Source: Nocardioides sp. URHA0020 (GTDB lineage: Bacteria; Actinomycetota; Actinomycetes; Propionibacteriales; Nocardioidaceae). From it: a DNA stretch of 64,000 nt. The DNA lies in contig NZ_KK211168.1 in the NCBI RefSeq assembly GCF_000620705.1, positions 123,462-187,461 of the forward strand, in the 5' to 3' direction. The notes beneath the pieces were generated by a model, which had not been told where the DNA came from, did no database searches, and saw nothing but the letters and a program-made list of their open reading frames with translations. Position 1 is the first letter of the stretch. Every line of letters starts with the position of its first letter. A program made the translations under genes and the position numbers. Positions 40,972 to 49,270 of the stretch are shown piece by piece.

Positions 40972-41916
40972 GTGACGTACGTCGACCAGTCGGCCTCTGC
41001 TGCCCAGCAGCCGGAGGCCGAGCGGGCGACTCTCAAGGACGTCGTCGCGGCGTACGTCGGGCTGACCAAGCCGCGCGTGATCGAGCTGCTGCTGCTCACC
41101 ACCGTGCCGGTGATGTTCTACGCCGCTCGCGGCGTGCCCGACCTCGGCCTCGTGGTCGCCACCGTGATCGGCGGCACGTTCTCGGCCGGCTCGGCGTCGG
41201 TCTTCAACTGCGTCTACGACCGTGACATCGACGAGCAGATGCGCCGCACCCGACGACGTGCCCTGCCGCGACACATCGTGTCGCCGCGATCGGCGCTGGT
41301 CTTCGGCTTCGTGCTCGGGATCCTGTCGACGGTGATCCTCTACGTCTGGGTCAACCCGCTCTCGGCGCTGCTCTCGGTCGTGGCCAACGCGTTCTACGTC
41401 TTCGGCTACACGATGCTGCTCAAGCGGCGTACGACGCAGAACATCGTCTGGGGTGGCCTGGCCGGCTGCTTCCCGGCGCTGATCGGCTGGACCGCGGTCA
41501 CCGGCGCGCTGTCGTGGACCCCGATCGTGCTCTTCATGGTCGTCTTCTTCTGGACCCCGCCCCACACCTGGGCGCTCGCGCTGCGCTACCGCGAGGACTA
41601 CGCCAACGTCGACGTCCCGATGCTGCCCGTGGTCAAGCCGGCTGCGGAGGTCGGTCGCCAGATCGTGATCTACAGCTGGGTGATGGTCGCGACGTCGCTG
41701 CTGCTCTGGCCGGTCGCCGGCACCAGCCTCTTCTACCCGGTCGTGGCCGCCGTCCTGGGCGCCGTGTTCCTCCTCGAGGCGCACCGGATGTGGGCCCGTG
41801 CGCGCGGCACCGAGAGCCTGTCGGTGATCCAGCCGATGCGGCTCTTCCACTCCTCGAACCTCTACCTCTCGCTGCTCTTCGTCGCCGTCGCGCTCGACCC
41901 GCTCGTCTCGCGCTGA
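40972..41916 (+). CDS. ctaB: protoheme IX farnesyltransferase (heme O synthase)
   Basis: A 314-residue UbiA-family membrane enzyme that adds a farnesyl group to heme b, giving heme O for cytochrome oxidase. Helices alternate with the prenyl-diphosphate motif NCVYDRDIDEQM and the second Asp-rich loop YREDYANVDVPMLPV. GLTKPRVIELLLLTTVPVMF is the typical first helix. The GTG at 40972 has AAGGA 5 nt upstream; an in-frame GTG at 40930 lacks one, although a -10-like TAGACT is at 40912-40917. ctaB beside tkt and near ctaA and sufR matches the mycobacterial gene order. Confidence 0.95.
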   Translation: MTYVDQSASAAQQPEAERATLKDVVAAYVGLTKPRVIELLLLTTVPVMFYAARGVPDLGLVVATVIGGTFSAGSASVFNCVYDRDIDEQMRRTRRRALPRHIVSPRSALVFGFVLGILSTVILYVWVNPLSALLSVVANAFYVFGYTMLLKRRTTQNIVWGGLAGCFPALIGWTAVTGALSWTPIVLFMVVFFWTPPHTWALALRYREDYANVDVPMLPVVKPAAEVGRQIVIYSWVMVATSLLLWPVAGTSLFYPVVAAVLGAVFLLEAHRMWARARGTESLSVIQPMRLFHSSNLYLSLLFVAVALDPLVSR

Positions 41917-42034
41917 CGCCGCCCGCCGCCTGCGCGGGCCGCCCCGGAGCCGCGCGACAGCGGCCGGACGACCGTTCGGCGCACGGACCGCGCCGCTCGT
42001 CGCGCGGGCGGTGTGGAACCCGTCACCAGGGGCC

Positions 42035-42060
42035 GGTCGTCCGCGTCAGTCAGGACGACC
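42035..42060. terminator. hairpin between convergent ctaB and ctaA
   Basis: GGTCGTCC-N10-GGACGACC is a perfect 8-bp stem, extendable with GGCC/GGCC flanks, in the 183-bp GC-rich convergent gap. It could stop transcription from both sides. No tandem repetition and no gene is seen in this gap. Confidence 0.55.
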
Positions 42061-42099
42061 GCGGCCGTCCGCCCCGCGGGGGTAGGCGGCCGGCCGCCG

Positions 42100-42981
42100 T
42101 CAGCCGTCGTTCTCGCGCACCTGGATCAGCGCCCAGGTGACGGTGGCCGAGATGATCGCGGCACCGAGCATGTGGAAGCCGACCAGGATGACCGGCAGGT
42201 CGGTGAAGTACTGCACGAAGCCGACCAGGCCCTGGGCGAGCTCGACGACGAGCAGCACCTCCACGGCGCGCCGTACGGCGGCGCAGCGGTGGGTCGCGAT
42301 GACCGCGAGGAGCAGACCGACGGTGAGCCCGACCAGCAGGAAGACCAGGTCGGCGTGCACCTGGCTCATCTGCAGCGGGTCGAGCCCGTTGCGCTTCGCG
42401 TCCTTGTCACCGGCGTGCGGGCCCGAGCCGGTCACGACGGTGCCGACGTAGAGGACCGCCCAGGCGGTGGCGAACGTCGCCCACGCGAGCGCGACCACCG
42501 GCCCCCGGGGGCGTACGGCGGGCCCGGGCCGGTCGAGCCGCCAGAGGAAGAGCACCGCGACGCCGATGATGGCCATCGAGCAGAGCAGGTGGAAGGACAC
42601 GATCCACGGGTTGAGGTCGGTCAGCACGGTGATGCCGCCGATCACGGCCTGGGCCGGGATGCCGAGCGCGATGATCAGCGCGAGCCGCCGCAGGTCGCGG
42701 CGCCCCGACTGCCAGGCCGCCGCGAACGTGCCCACCGCGACCGCGACGAGCACGTAGGTCAGCATCCGGTTGCCGAACTCGATCGCCGAGTGGAGGTCGT
42801 AGGCGCCGTGCGGGGTGAACGACCCGGTGCGGCACTCCGGCCAGGTCGGGCAGCCGAGGCCGGAGCCGGTCAGCCGGACGACGCCGCCGGTGACGACGAT
42901 GCCGATGTTGACCACGATCGACGCCCATGCCCAGCCGCGCAGCCAGTCGTCGAGGTGCCGCAGCCGGTTGGTCACTCCCAC
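42100..42981 (-). CDS. ctaA: heme A synthase, COX15/CtaA family
   Basis: A 293-residue membrane enzyme oxidising heme O to heme A. Eight hydrophobic helices are visible, with GGVVRLTGSGLGCPTWPECR near residue 33, the heme-ligand histidine regions HSAIEFGNRMLTYVL near 64 and VSFHLLCSMAIIG near 128, and VHADLVFLLVG and ILVGFHMLGAAII in the second half. A start at 42981 is preferred because AAGGA lies 7 nt upstream; a GTG at 42975 would give a GTGA overlap with the ABC permease. It is the last gene of the ABC-ctaA operon and convergent with ctaB. Confidence 0.93.
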   Translation of the reverse strand: MGVTNRLRHLDDWLRGWAWASIVVNIGIVVTGGVVRLTGSGLGCPTWPECRTGSFTPHGAYDLHSAIEFGNRMLTYVLVAVAVGTFAAAWQSGRRDLRRLALIIALGIPAQAVIGGITVLTDLNPWIVSFHLLCSMAIIGVAVLFLWRLDRPGPAVRPRGPVVALAWATFATAWAVLYVGTVVTGSGPHAGDKDAKRNGLDPLQMSQVHADLVFLLVGLTVGLLLAVIATHRCAAVRRAVEVLLVVELAQGLVGFVQYFTDLPVILVGFHMLGAAIISATVTWALIQVRENDG

Positions 42982-43739
42982 TTGAACGTCCTTGCCGTGA
43001 GCACGGAGCCGATCACGGCCCAGATGAGGAGTACGCCGAGGTCGCGCCAGGCGACCCCGCCGTCGATGAAGCCGACGCGCATCGCCTCGCCGAGCGCGCC
43101 CGACGGCAGCCAGCGGACGACGTCGCCCGCCGCGCCGTACGCGCTCAGCGGCAGCACGATCCCGCCGCCGGCCAGGAGCAGGAGGTAGATCAGGTTCGCG
43201 GCCGCGAGGGTCGCCTCGGCCCGCAGGACCCCGGCGACGAAGAGGCCGAGGCTGGCGAAGGCGGCCGTGCCGAAGACGATCGCGAGCCCCACGCCGAGCA
43301 CGCCGGGCTCCGGGGTCCAGCCGAGCAGCTGCGCCACGCCGCCGATGACGACGATCTGCAGCAGCTGGACGATCAGCAGCGCCAGGACCTTGCCCGCCAG
43401 CAGCCCGGAGCGGGGGAGCGGGGAGCTGCCGAGCCGCTTGATCACGCCGTAGCGCCGCTCGAAGCCGGTGGCGATCGCGAGCGAGGTGAACGACGTCGAC
43501 ATCACCGCCAGCGCGATCACGCCGGGGGTGAAGGTGTCGACGAGCGGGCGGGAGGTGTCGAGGCTCAGCGAGAGGTGCTCGCCGGCGGTGACGCCGCCGA
43601 CGAGGACGATCACCGGGATGACCACGGCGAGCAGCAGCTGCTCGCCGTTGCGCAGCATCAGCCTCGCCTCCATGCGCGCCTGCGCGAGGACCTGCCGCGG
43701 CAGGGCGGCGGCGCCGGGGCGGGGGATGAAGGTGCTCAC
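42972..43739 (-). CDS. ABC-2 type transporter permease
   Basis: A 255-residue permease with six hydrophobic helices of the ABC-2 export type. LMLRNGEQLLLAVVIPVIVLVGG opens the membrane domain, and FERRYGVIKRLGSSPLPRSGLLAGK is the typical cytoplasmic loop near residue 95. It pairs with the upstream ATPase, whose stop it overlaps as GTGA, and overlaps the ctaA start region. The substrate is unknown. The same trio lies beside suf in M. tuberculosis (Rv1456c-Rv1458c), suggesting a link to heme or oxidase assembly (inference). Confidence 0.88.
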   Translation of the reverse strand: MSTFIPRPGAAALPRQVLAQARMEARLMLRNGEQLLLAVVIPVIVLVGGVTAGEHLSLSLDTSRPLVDTFTPGVIALAVMSTSFTSLAIATGFERRYGVIKRLGSSPLPRSGLLAGKVLALLIVQLLQIVVIGGVAQLLGWTPEPGVLGVGLAIVFGTAAFASLGLFVAGVLRAEATLAAANLIYLLLLAGGGIVLPLSAYGAAGDVVRWLPSGALGEAMRVGFIDGGVAWRDLGVLLIWAVIGSVLTARTFKWE

Positions 43740-44686
43740 GGGGCCAGCCCCCGTCCGGTGAGCTGGAGGAAGACGTCCTCGAGGTTGCGCTGGCCGAGGG
43801 TCAGCGACTCGGGCAGGACGCCGTTGGCCTCGCACCAGGCCGAGACCTTCGCGAGCGTCGAGGCGTCCGCCGGCCCGGTGATGACCAGGCTCACGTCGTC
43901 GAGCTGGGTGACCTGGGTCTCGGGTCCGAGCGTCGTGCTCAGGAGCTCGGGCGACCCGGGCGGGAAGGGCCGGGTCACCACGAGCCGGATCGTCGCGTGC
44001 GTCCCGCCTCGGGTGAGCTCCAGTGGACTCCCCGAGGCGATCAGGCTGCCGCGGTCGATGATGTGGATCTGGTCGGCGAGCCGCTCGGCCTCGTCCATGT
44101 AGTGCGTCGTCAGCACGACGGTGACGCCGTCGGCGCGGAGCTCGTCGAGCAGCTCCCAGGTCGTGCGCCGCGCCTGCGGGTCCATGCCCGCGGTCGGCTC
44201 GTCGACGAAGACGATCTCCGGCCGGCCGACGATCGCCATCGCCAGCGCGAGACGCTGCTGCTGGCCGCCCGAGAGCCGCCGGTACGGCGTACGCCCGCAG
44301 TCGCCCAGACCCAGCCGGTCGGACAGCATCGCGGTGTCGAGCGGGTGGGCGTGCAGCCGGGCGATGTGGTCGAGCATCTCCATGGCGCGCACGCCGCTCC
44401 ACGCGCCGCCGCCCTGGAGCATCACGCCGATGCGGGGGAGCAGGTCGCGCCGCTCACGGACCGGGTCGAGCCCGAGCACGCGGACGGCGCCCTGCTGCGG
44501 GCGTCGGTAGCCCTCGCACGTCTCGAGCGTCGTGGTCTTGCCGGCACCGTTGGGGCCGAGGACGGCGGTGATCGTGCCGCGCACGACGGTGAGGGAGAGC
44601 CGGTCGACGGCGACCTTGTCGGCGTACCGCATGACCAGGCCGTCGACGCTGACCGCGAGGTCGCTGGGATCGACGGGTGCAGGCAC
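43736..44686 (-). CDS. ABC transporter ATP-binding protein
   Basis: A 316-residue ABC-2 exporter ATPase. Walker A GPNGAGKTT is near residue 45, the signature LSGGQQQRLALAMA near 140, Walker B IVFVDEPTAGMDP near 160 and the switch histidine in VVLTTHYMDEA near 195. A C-terminal extension of about 90 residues follows. The GTG at 44686 is chosen because TACACT lies exactly 6 nt upstream, giving a leaderless start; a TTG two codons earlier is the only longer option. It is divergent from sufR and is the first gene of ATPase-permease-ctaA. Confidence 0.9.
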   Translation of the reverse strand: MPAPVDPSDLAVSVDGLVMRYADKVAVDRLSLTVVRGTITAVLGPNGAGKTTTLETCEGYRRPQQGAVRVLGLDPVRERRDLLPRIGVMLQGGGAWSGVRAMEMLDHIARLHAHPLDTAMLSDRLGLGDCGRTPYRRLSGGQQQRLALAMAIVGRPEIVFVDEPTAGMDPQARRTTWELLDELRADGVTVVLTTHYMDEAERLADQIHIIDRGSLIASGSPLELTRGGTHATIRLVVTRPFPPGSPELLSTTLGPETQVTQLDDVSLVITGPADASTLAKVSAWCEANGVLPESLTLGQRNLEDVFLQLTGRGLAP

Positions 44687-44746
44687 GGGCAAAGTGTAGG
44701 GAGGGGTGGCGTGTGGCCCGGCTCACGCCCTCCGCCCGGGCCTCTC

Positions 44747-44765
44747 GCAGGTAAGGGTGACCTTC
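44747..44765. promoter_or_regulatory. IdeR/DtxR-like iron box upstream of sufR
   Basis: GCAGGTAAGGGTGACCTTC agrees with the IdeR consensus TTAGGTTAGGCTAACCTAA at 12 of 19 positions, including AGGT and ACCT arms. It sits immediately upstream of the likely -35 (TTGAAG, 44767-44772) of sufR. Direct iron control of the suf genes would be sensible, but the match is imperfect. Confidence 0.35.
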
Positions 44766-44791
44766 CTTGAAGCGGCCCGAGCAATAAAGGC

Positions 44792-44806
44792 ACACTGGCG
44801 TTGTGG
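44792..44806. promoter_or_regulatory. SufR operator overlapping the sufR start
   Basis: ACACT-GGCGT-TGTGG matches the inverted repeat ACACT-N5-TGTGA described, as I recall, for mycobacterial SufR, with one difference. It overlaps a -10-like CACACT (44791-44796) that is exactly 6 nt before the GTG start and has TTGAAG 18 bp further upstream. Bound SufR would block the promoter. Confidence 0.7.
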
Positions 44807-45474
44807 AATTCACCGAGGTGCACGACCAGTCGACGCGCCAGCGCGTCGCTCGGTCGATCCTCGTCAACGGCCCCTCGACCGCGGCGGCCCTCGCCGAGCG
44901 GCTCGACCTCACCCCGGCCGCCGTCCGCCGTCACCTCGACCAGATGCTCGAGGAGGGCGAGGTCGAGGCGCGCGAGCCGCGCAGCCAGGCCGCCCGCGGA
45001 CGCGGACGTCCGGCCAAGGCGTTCGCGCTGACCGAGTCGGGCCGCGACGGCTTCGACCAGCAGTACGACGACCTCGCCGCGCAGGCGCTCCGCTTCCTGG
45101 CCGAGACCGGCGGCGATGACGCCGTCCGGGAATTCGCCGCCCGTCGGGTGGCGTTCATCCAGGAGAGGTTCGAGGGGATCCGAGCAGAGCACCCCGAGCT
45201 GGGCTCCGCGGAGATCCTGGCCCAGGTCTTCACCGACGAGGGGTACGCCGCGACGGTCCGCGACAGCCCGGTCGGCGAGCAGCTGTGCCAGCAGCACTGC
45301 CCGGTCGCCCACGTAGCCCACGAGTTCCCGCAGCTGTGCGAGGCCGAGACCGAGGCCATCAGCCTCGTCCTCGGCAGCCACGTCCAGCGGCTGGCCACGA
45401 TCGCCCACGGCGACGGGGTCTGCACCACCTGCATCCCGAGCACACCCACCAAGACGAAGGAGACGGTCAGCTGA
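44803..45474 (+). CDS. sufR: iron-sulfur cluster biogenesis regulator SufR
   Basis: A 223-residue repressor with an N-terminal winged helix-turn-helix ([20 protein letters not shown]…[11 protein letters not shown]) and a C-terminal cluster-binding region. Cysteines C162, C166, C179 and C207 are spaced 4, 13 and 28 residues apart, the same spacing as the M. tuberculosis SufR ligands C175, C179, C192 and C220. C210 is extra. It would sense [4Fe-4S] status and repress the operon. The GTG at 44803 appears leaderless, and a SufR-type palindrome covers the start. Its stop overlaps the sufB ATG by one base. Confidence 0.95.
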   Translation: MEFTEVHDQSTRQRVARSILVNGPSTAAALAERLDLTPAAVRRHLDQMLEEGEVEAREPRSQAARGRGRPAKAFALTESGRDGFDQQYDDLAAQALRFLAETGGDDAVREFAARRVAFIQERFEGIRAEHPELGSAEILAQVFTDEGYAATVRDSPVGEQLCQQHCPVAHVAHEFPQLCEAETEAISLVLGSHVQRLATIAHGDGVCTTCIPSTPTKTKETVS

Positions 45475-46892
45475 TGACCACCATCGACGAGCGCAATCCC
45501 GAGCTCGAGGGCATCGGTCGCTACGACTTCGGCTGGGCCGACTCCGACGCCGCCGGCGCCGCCGCCAAGCGCGGCCTGAGCGAGGAGGTCGTGCGCGACA
45601 TCTCCGCGAAGAAGAGCGAGCCGCAGTGGATGCTCGACCTGCGCCTCAAGGGCCTCAAGCTCTTCGGCCGCAAGCCCATGCCGAACTGGGGCTCGGACCT
45701 GTCGGGGATCGACTTCGACAACATCAAGTACTTCGTGCGCTCCAGCGAGAAGCAGGCGGCCACGTGGGACGACCTGCCCGAGGACATCAAGAACACCTAC
45801 GACAAGCTCGGCATCCCGGAGGCGGAGAAGCAGCGCCTCGTCTCGGGCGTCGCGGCGCAGTACGAGTCCGAGGTCGTCTACCACTCGATCCGCGAGGACC
45901 TGGAGGAGCAGGGCGTCCTCTTTCTCGACACCGACACGGCGCTCAAGGAGCAGCCGGAGCTCTTCCAGGAGTACTTCGGCACGGTCATCCCGGTCGGCGA
46001 CAACAAGTTCGCCGCGCTCAACACCTCCGTGTGGTCGGGTGGCTCGTTCATCTACGTCCCGCCGGGCGTGCACGTCGACATCCCGCTGCAGGCCTACTTC
46101 CGGATCAACACCGAGAACATGGGCCAGTTCGAGCGCACCCTGATCATCGTCGACGAGGGCGCCTACGTGCACTACGTCGAGGGCTGCACCGCGCCGATCT
46201 ACTCCTCGGACTCGCTGCACTCCGCGGTCGTCGAGATCATCGTGAAGAAGGGCGGCCGCTGCCGCTACACGACCATCCAGAACTGGTCCAACAACGTCTA
46301 CAACCTCGTCACCAAGCGCGCCGTCTGCGAGGCCGGCGCGACGATGGAGTGGGTCGACGGCAACATCGGCTCCAAGGTGACGATGAAGTACCCCGCCGTG
46401 TACCTGATGGGCGAGCACGCCAAGGGCGAGACCCTCTCGATCGCGTTCGCGGGCGAGGGCCAGCACCAGGACGCCGGCGCCAAGATGGTGCACGCTGCCC
46501 CGCACACGAGCTCCAGCATCTTGTCCAAGAGCGTCGCCCGCGGAGGTGGCAGGACGTCGTACCGCGGCCTGATCCAGGTCAACGAGGGCGCCCACGGCTC
46601 GAAGTCCAACGTGCTCTGCGACGCACTGCTGGTCGACCAGATCAGCCGCTCGGACACCTACCCGTACGTCGACATCCGCGAGGACGACGTCTCGATGGGT
46701 CACGAGGCCTCGGTCTCGAAGGTCTCCGACGACCAGCTCTTCTACCTCATGTCGCGCGGCATGGAGCAGGATGAGGCGATGGCGATGATCGTGCGCGGCT
46801 TCATCGAGCCGATCGCCAAGGAGCTCCCGATGGAGTACGCCCTCGAGCTCAACCGGCTCATCGAGCTGCAGATGGAAGGTGCGGTCGGCTAG
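45474..46892 (+). CDS. sufB: Fe-S cluster assembly protein SufB
   Basis: A 472-residue scaffold subunit of the SufBCD complex on which Fe-S clusters are built. Family sequence includes [16 protein letters not shown] near residue 138, the [15 protein letters not shown] strand near 187, [20 protein letters not shown] near 238, and [21 protein letters not shown] near 395. The ATG at 45474 overlaps the sufR stop, and AAGGAG lies about 11 nt upstream. No intein is present, unlike some mycobacterial SufB proteins. A REP-like hairpin separates it from sufD. Confidence 0.96.
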   Translation: MTTIDERNPELEGIGRYDFGWADSDAAGAAAKRGLSEEVVRDISAKKSEPQWMLDLRLKGLKLFGRKPMPNWGSDLSGIDFDNIKYFVRSSEKQAATWDDLPEDIKNTYDKLGIPEAEKQRLVSGVAAQYESEVVYHSIREDLEEQGVLFLDTDTALKEQPELFQEYFGTVIPVGDNKFAALNTSVWSGGSFIYVPPGVHVDIPLQAYFRINTENMGQFERTLIIVDEGAYVHYVEGCTAPIYSSDSLHSAVVEIIVKKGGRCRYTTIQNWSNNVYNLVTKRAVCEAGATMEWVDGNIGSKVTMKYPAVYLMGEHAKGETLSIAFAGEGQHQDAGAKMVHAAPHTSSSILSKSVARGGGRTSYRGLIQVNEGAHGSKSNVLCDALLVDQISRSDTYPYVDIREDDVSMGHEASVSKVSDDQLFYLMSRGMEQDEAMAMIVRGFIEPIAKELPMEYALELNRLIELQMEGAVG

Positions 46893-46910
46893 TCGCCGTC
46901 GCCCGTCCAC

Positions 46911-46949
46911 GGTGGTCGAGGAGGGAACCAGTCCCTCCTCGGGACCACC
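46911..46949 (+). repeat. hairpin/REP-like element between sufB and sufD
   Basis: GGTGGTC-GAGGAGGGA pairs with TCCCTCCTC-GG-GACCACC around ACCAG, giving a stem of about 16 bp. The arms resemble the GGTGGTCGAGCAGGGAGG side of the REP family at 1-170. Lying inside the operon, it could reduce read-through or protect the upstream mRNA, setting the SufB:SufD ratio (inference). Confidence 0.7.
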
Positions 46950-46982
46950 ACACAGATCCGAGTACCTAGGAAGACACCCGTA

Positions 46983-48164
46983 GTGACTGTGACCGACACC
47001 GCCCGCGAGAGCGTGGAGTCCGCCCTGGAGCAGGGGCCGCTCTTCAGCCACCTCAACCCGCCCCCGTCGTACGACCTGGTCGAGCACCCGGTCCCCAACG
47101 GGCGCGAGGAGATCTGGCGCTTCACGCCGCTCAAGCGGCTCCGCGGCATCCTCGACGGCGACGCCTCCGACGCCAGCCTGACGTGGGACACCACGCTGCC
47201 CGAGGGCGTCACGCTGACCCGGATCAGCGCCGAGCAGGCGCGTGAGATCGGCGAGCTCGCGCCCAACGACCGGCCCTCGGCGCTGGCCGCGGCCAACGCT
47301 GCCGGTGCCGTGCTGCTCGACGTCCCGGCCGAGGCCGAGATCACCGAGCCGATCGTCCTGCGGCTCCACGGCGAGTCCGTCGACGACCTGGTCTGGGGCC
47401 GGCTGGTGGTCCGGGTCGGTCGCCACGCCCAGGCGACCGTCGTGATCGCGCACAGCGGCTCGGCGCGCTACTCGGCGATCACCACGGTGCTCGCCGGCGA
47501 CGCGTCCAACGTCAACGTGCTCTCGCTGCAGGACTGGGACGACGACGCGGTGCACCTCGGCCGCGACGCCATCCAGGTCGGCCGCGACGCCACCGTCAAG
47601 CACACGTCGATCTCGTTCGGCGGCGACGTGGTGCGGATGCACGCCAACGTCGAGTACGCCGGTCCCGGCGGCTCGGCCGAGCTGCTCGGCCTCTACTTCG
47701 CCGACGAGGGCCAGCACCTCGAGCACCGCCTCTTCGCCGACCACAACGCGCCGCGGACCAAGAGCCACGTGCTCTACAAGGGCGCGCTGCAGGGCCAGGG
47801 CGCCCACACGGTCTGGATCGGCAACGTGCTGATCCGCAAGGTCGCCGAGGGCATCGAGACCTACGAGGAGAACCGCAACCTGGTCCTCTCCGACGGCTGC
47901 CAGGCCGACTCGGTCCCCAACCTGGAGATCGAGACCGGCGAGATCGAGGGCGCGGGCCACGCGTCCGCGACCGCTCGCTTCGACGACGAGCAGCTCTTCT
48001 ACCTGCGCTCGCGCGGGGTGTCGGAGAAGGAGTCGCGCCGCCTCGTCGTCCACGGCTTCTTCAACGACCTGATCCGCAAGGTCGGCATCCCGTCGATCGA
48101 GGGTCAGCTGCTCGAGACGGTCGAGGCCGAGCTGGCCAAGAACGTGCTCAAGGACCTCGTCTGA
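46983..48164 (+). CDS. sufD: Fe-S cluster assembly protein SufD
   Basis: A 393-residue partner of SufB in the SufBCD scaffold. The fold is the right-handed beta-helix of the family, with EEIWRFTPLKRLRGI near residue 41, and SDGCQADSVPNLEIETGEIE and HASATARFDDEQLFYLRSRGV in the conserved C-terminal half. It uses a GTG start with AGGAAG upstream. Its stop overlaps the ATG of the Rieske ferredoxin gene (ATGA-type coupling). Confidence 0.95.
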   Translation: MTVTDTARESVESALEQGPLFSHLNPPPSYDLVEHPVPNGREEIWRFTPLKRLRGILDGDASDASLTWDTTLPEGVTLTRISAEQAREIGELAPNDRPSALAAANAAGAVLLDVPAEAEITEPIVLRLHGESVDDLVWGRLVVRVGRHAQATVVIAHSGSARYSAITTVLAGDASNVNVLSLQDWDDDAVHLGRDAIQVGRDATVKHTSISFGGDVVRMHANVEYAGPGGSAELLGLYFADEGQHLEHRLFADHNAPRTKSHVLYKGALQGQGAHTVWIGNVLIRKVAEGIETYEENRNLVLSDGCQADSVPNLEIETGEIEGAGHASATARFDDEQLFYLRSRGVSEKESRRLVVHGFFNDLIRKVGIPSIEGQLLETVEAELAKNVLKDLV

Positions 48165-48514
48165 TGGCGTTCGAGCTGGCCTGCGCGGTCGCCGACGTCC
48201 CCACCGACGAGGCGCTGGGCGTCACGATCGGCGCGTACGACGTCGCGCTCGCGCGTGACGGCGACGAGTTCTTCGCCCTCCAGGACCTGTGCTCGCACGC
48301 CGCCGTCGCGCTCAGCGAGGGCGAGGTCGAGAACTGCACGGTCGAGTGCTGGCTGCACGGCTCGCGGTTCGACCTGCGGACCGGCAAGCCGACCAGCTTC
48401 CCCGCCACCGAGCCCGTCGCGACCTTCCCGGTCGAGGTCCGGGACGACCCCGACGGCACCGCCTCCATCTTCATCGACACCACCACCACCCTGAACGGAG
48501 TCACCCCCTCATGA
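48164..48514 (+). CDS. Rieske-type ferredoxin in the suf operon
   Basis: A 116-residue soluble Rieske [2Fe-2S] ferredoxin of the kind used as non-heme oxygenase subunit. Ligands are CSH and CWLH in DLCSHAAVALSEG and VECWLHGSRFDL. It has no signal peptide and no disulfide cysteines, so it is cytoplasmic and of low-potential type. It overlaps sufD upstream and sufC downstream (4 nt), so it is made with the Suf proteins. A likely role is electron supply to Fe-S assembly (inference). Confidence 0.9.
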   Translation: MAFELACAVADVPTDEALGVTIGAYDVALARDGDEFFALQDLCSHAAVALSEGEVENCTVECWLHGSRFDLRTGKPTSFPATEPVATFPVEVRDDPDGTASIFIDTTTTLNGVTPS

Positions 48515-49269
48515 GCGAGCTCGCCATCTTGGACCTGCAGGTGTCCGTCGACACCGAGGACGGTCCCAAGGACATCCTCAAGGGCGTCACGCTGACCATC
48601 AAGGACGGTGAGACGCACGCCATCATGGGCCCCAACGGGTCGGGCAAGTCGACGCTGGCCTACTCGATCGCCGGCCACCCGAAGTACACGATCACCGGCG
48701 GCACCGTCACCCTCGACGGCGACGACGTGCTCGCCATGTCGGTCGACGAGCGCGCCCGGGCCGGGCTGTTCCTGGCCATGCAGTACCCCGTCGAGGTCCC
48801 CGGCGTCTCCGTCTCGAACTTCCTGCGCACGGCGAAGACCGCGCTCGATGGCGAGGCACCCAAGCTCCGCACCTGGGTCAAGGACGTCAACTCGGCGCTC
48901 GAGAAGCTGAACCTCGACCCGACGTTCGGCACGCGCTCGGTCAACGAGGGCTTCTCGGGTGGTGAGAAGAAGCGCCACGAGATCGCCCAGCTCGAGCTGC
49001 TGAACCCGAAGGTCGCGATCCTCGACGAGACCGACTCCGGTCTCGACATCGACGCGCTCAAGATCGTGTCCGAGGGTGTCAACCGGTTCCGCGCGCAGGA
49101 GGGCAAGGGCGTCCTGCTGATCACTCACTACACCCGGATCCTGCGCTACATCGAGCCCGACTACGTGCACGTCTTCGTCGACGGCAAGATCGCCGAGCAG
49201 GGCGGGCCCGAGCTCGCCGAGGAGCTCGAGGCCTCCGGCTACGAGAAGTACCTCACGGCGACGGTCTGA
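48511..49269 (+). CDS. sufC: Fe-S cluster assembly ATPase SufC
   Basis: A 252-residue ABC-type ATPase that drives SufBCD. Walker A GPNGSGKST is near residue 38, the family-specific signature FSGGEKKRHEI near 150, and ILDETDSGLDIDAL near 170. The Q-loop region FLAMQYPVEVPGV is typical. The ATG at 48511 overlaps the Rieske gene stop by 4 nt, which excludes a longer start. sufS follows after 1 nt. Confidence 0.96.
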   Translation: MSELAILDLQVSVDTEDGPKDILKGVTLTIKDGETHAIMGPNGSGKSTLAYSIAGHPKYTITGGTVTLDGDDVLAMSVDERARAGLFLAMQYPVEVPGVSVSNFLRTAKTALDGEAPKLRTWVKDVNSALEKLNLDPTFGTRSVNEGFSGGEKKRHEIAQLELLNPKVAILDETDSGLDIDALKIVSEGVNRFRAQEGKGVLLITHYTRILRYIEPDYVHVFVDGKIAEQGGPELAEELEASGYEKYLTATV

Positions 49270-49270
49270 C

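Noticed and set aside
44931..48053. 1,040-codon open frame on the - strand
   Set aside because: It runs antisense through sufR, sufB and sufD, which are unambiguous genes. Its composition is typical of a shadow frame.
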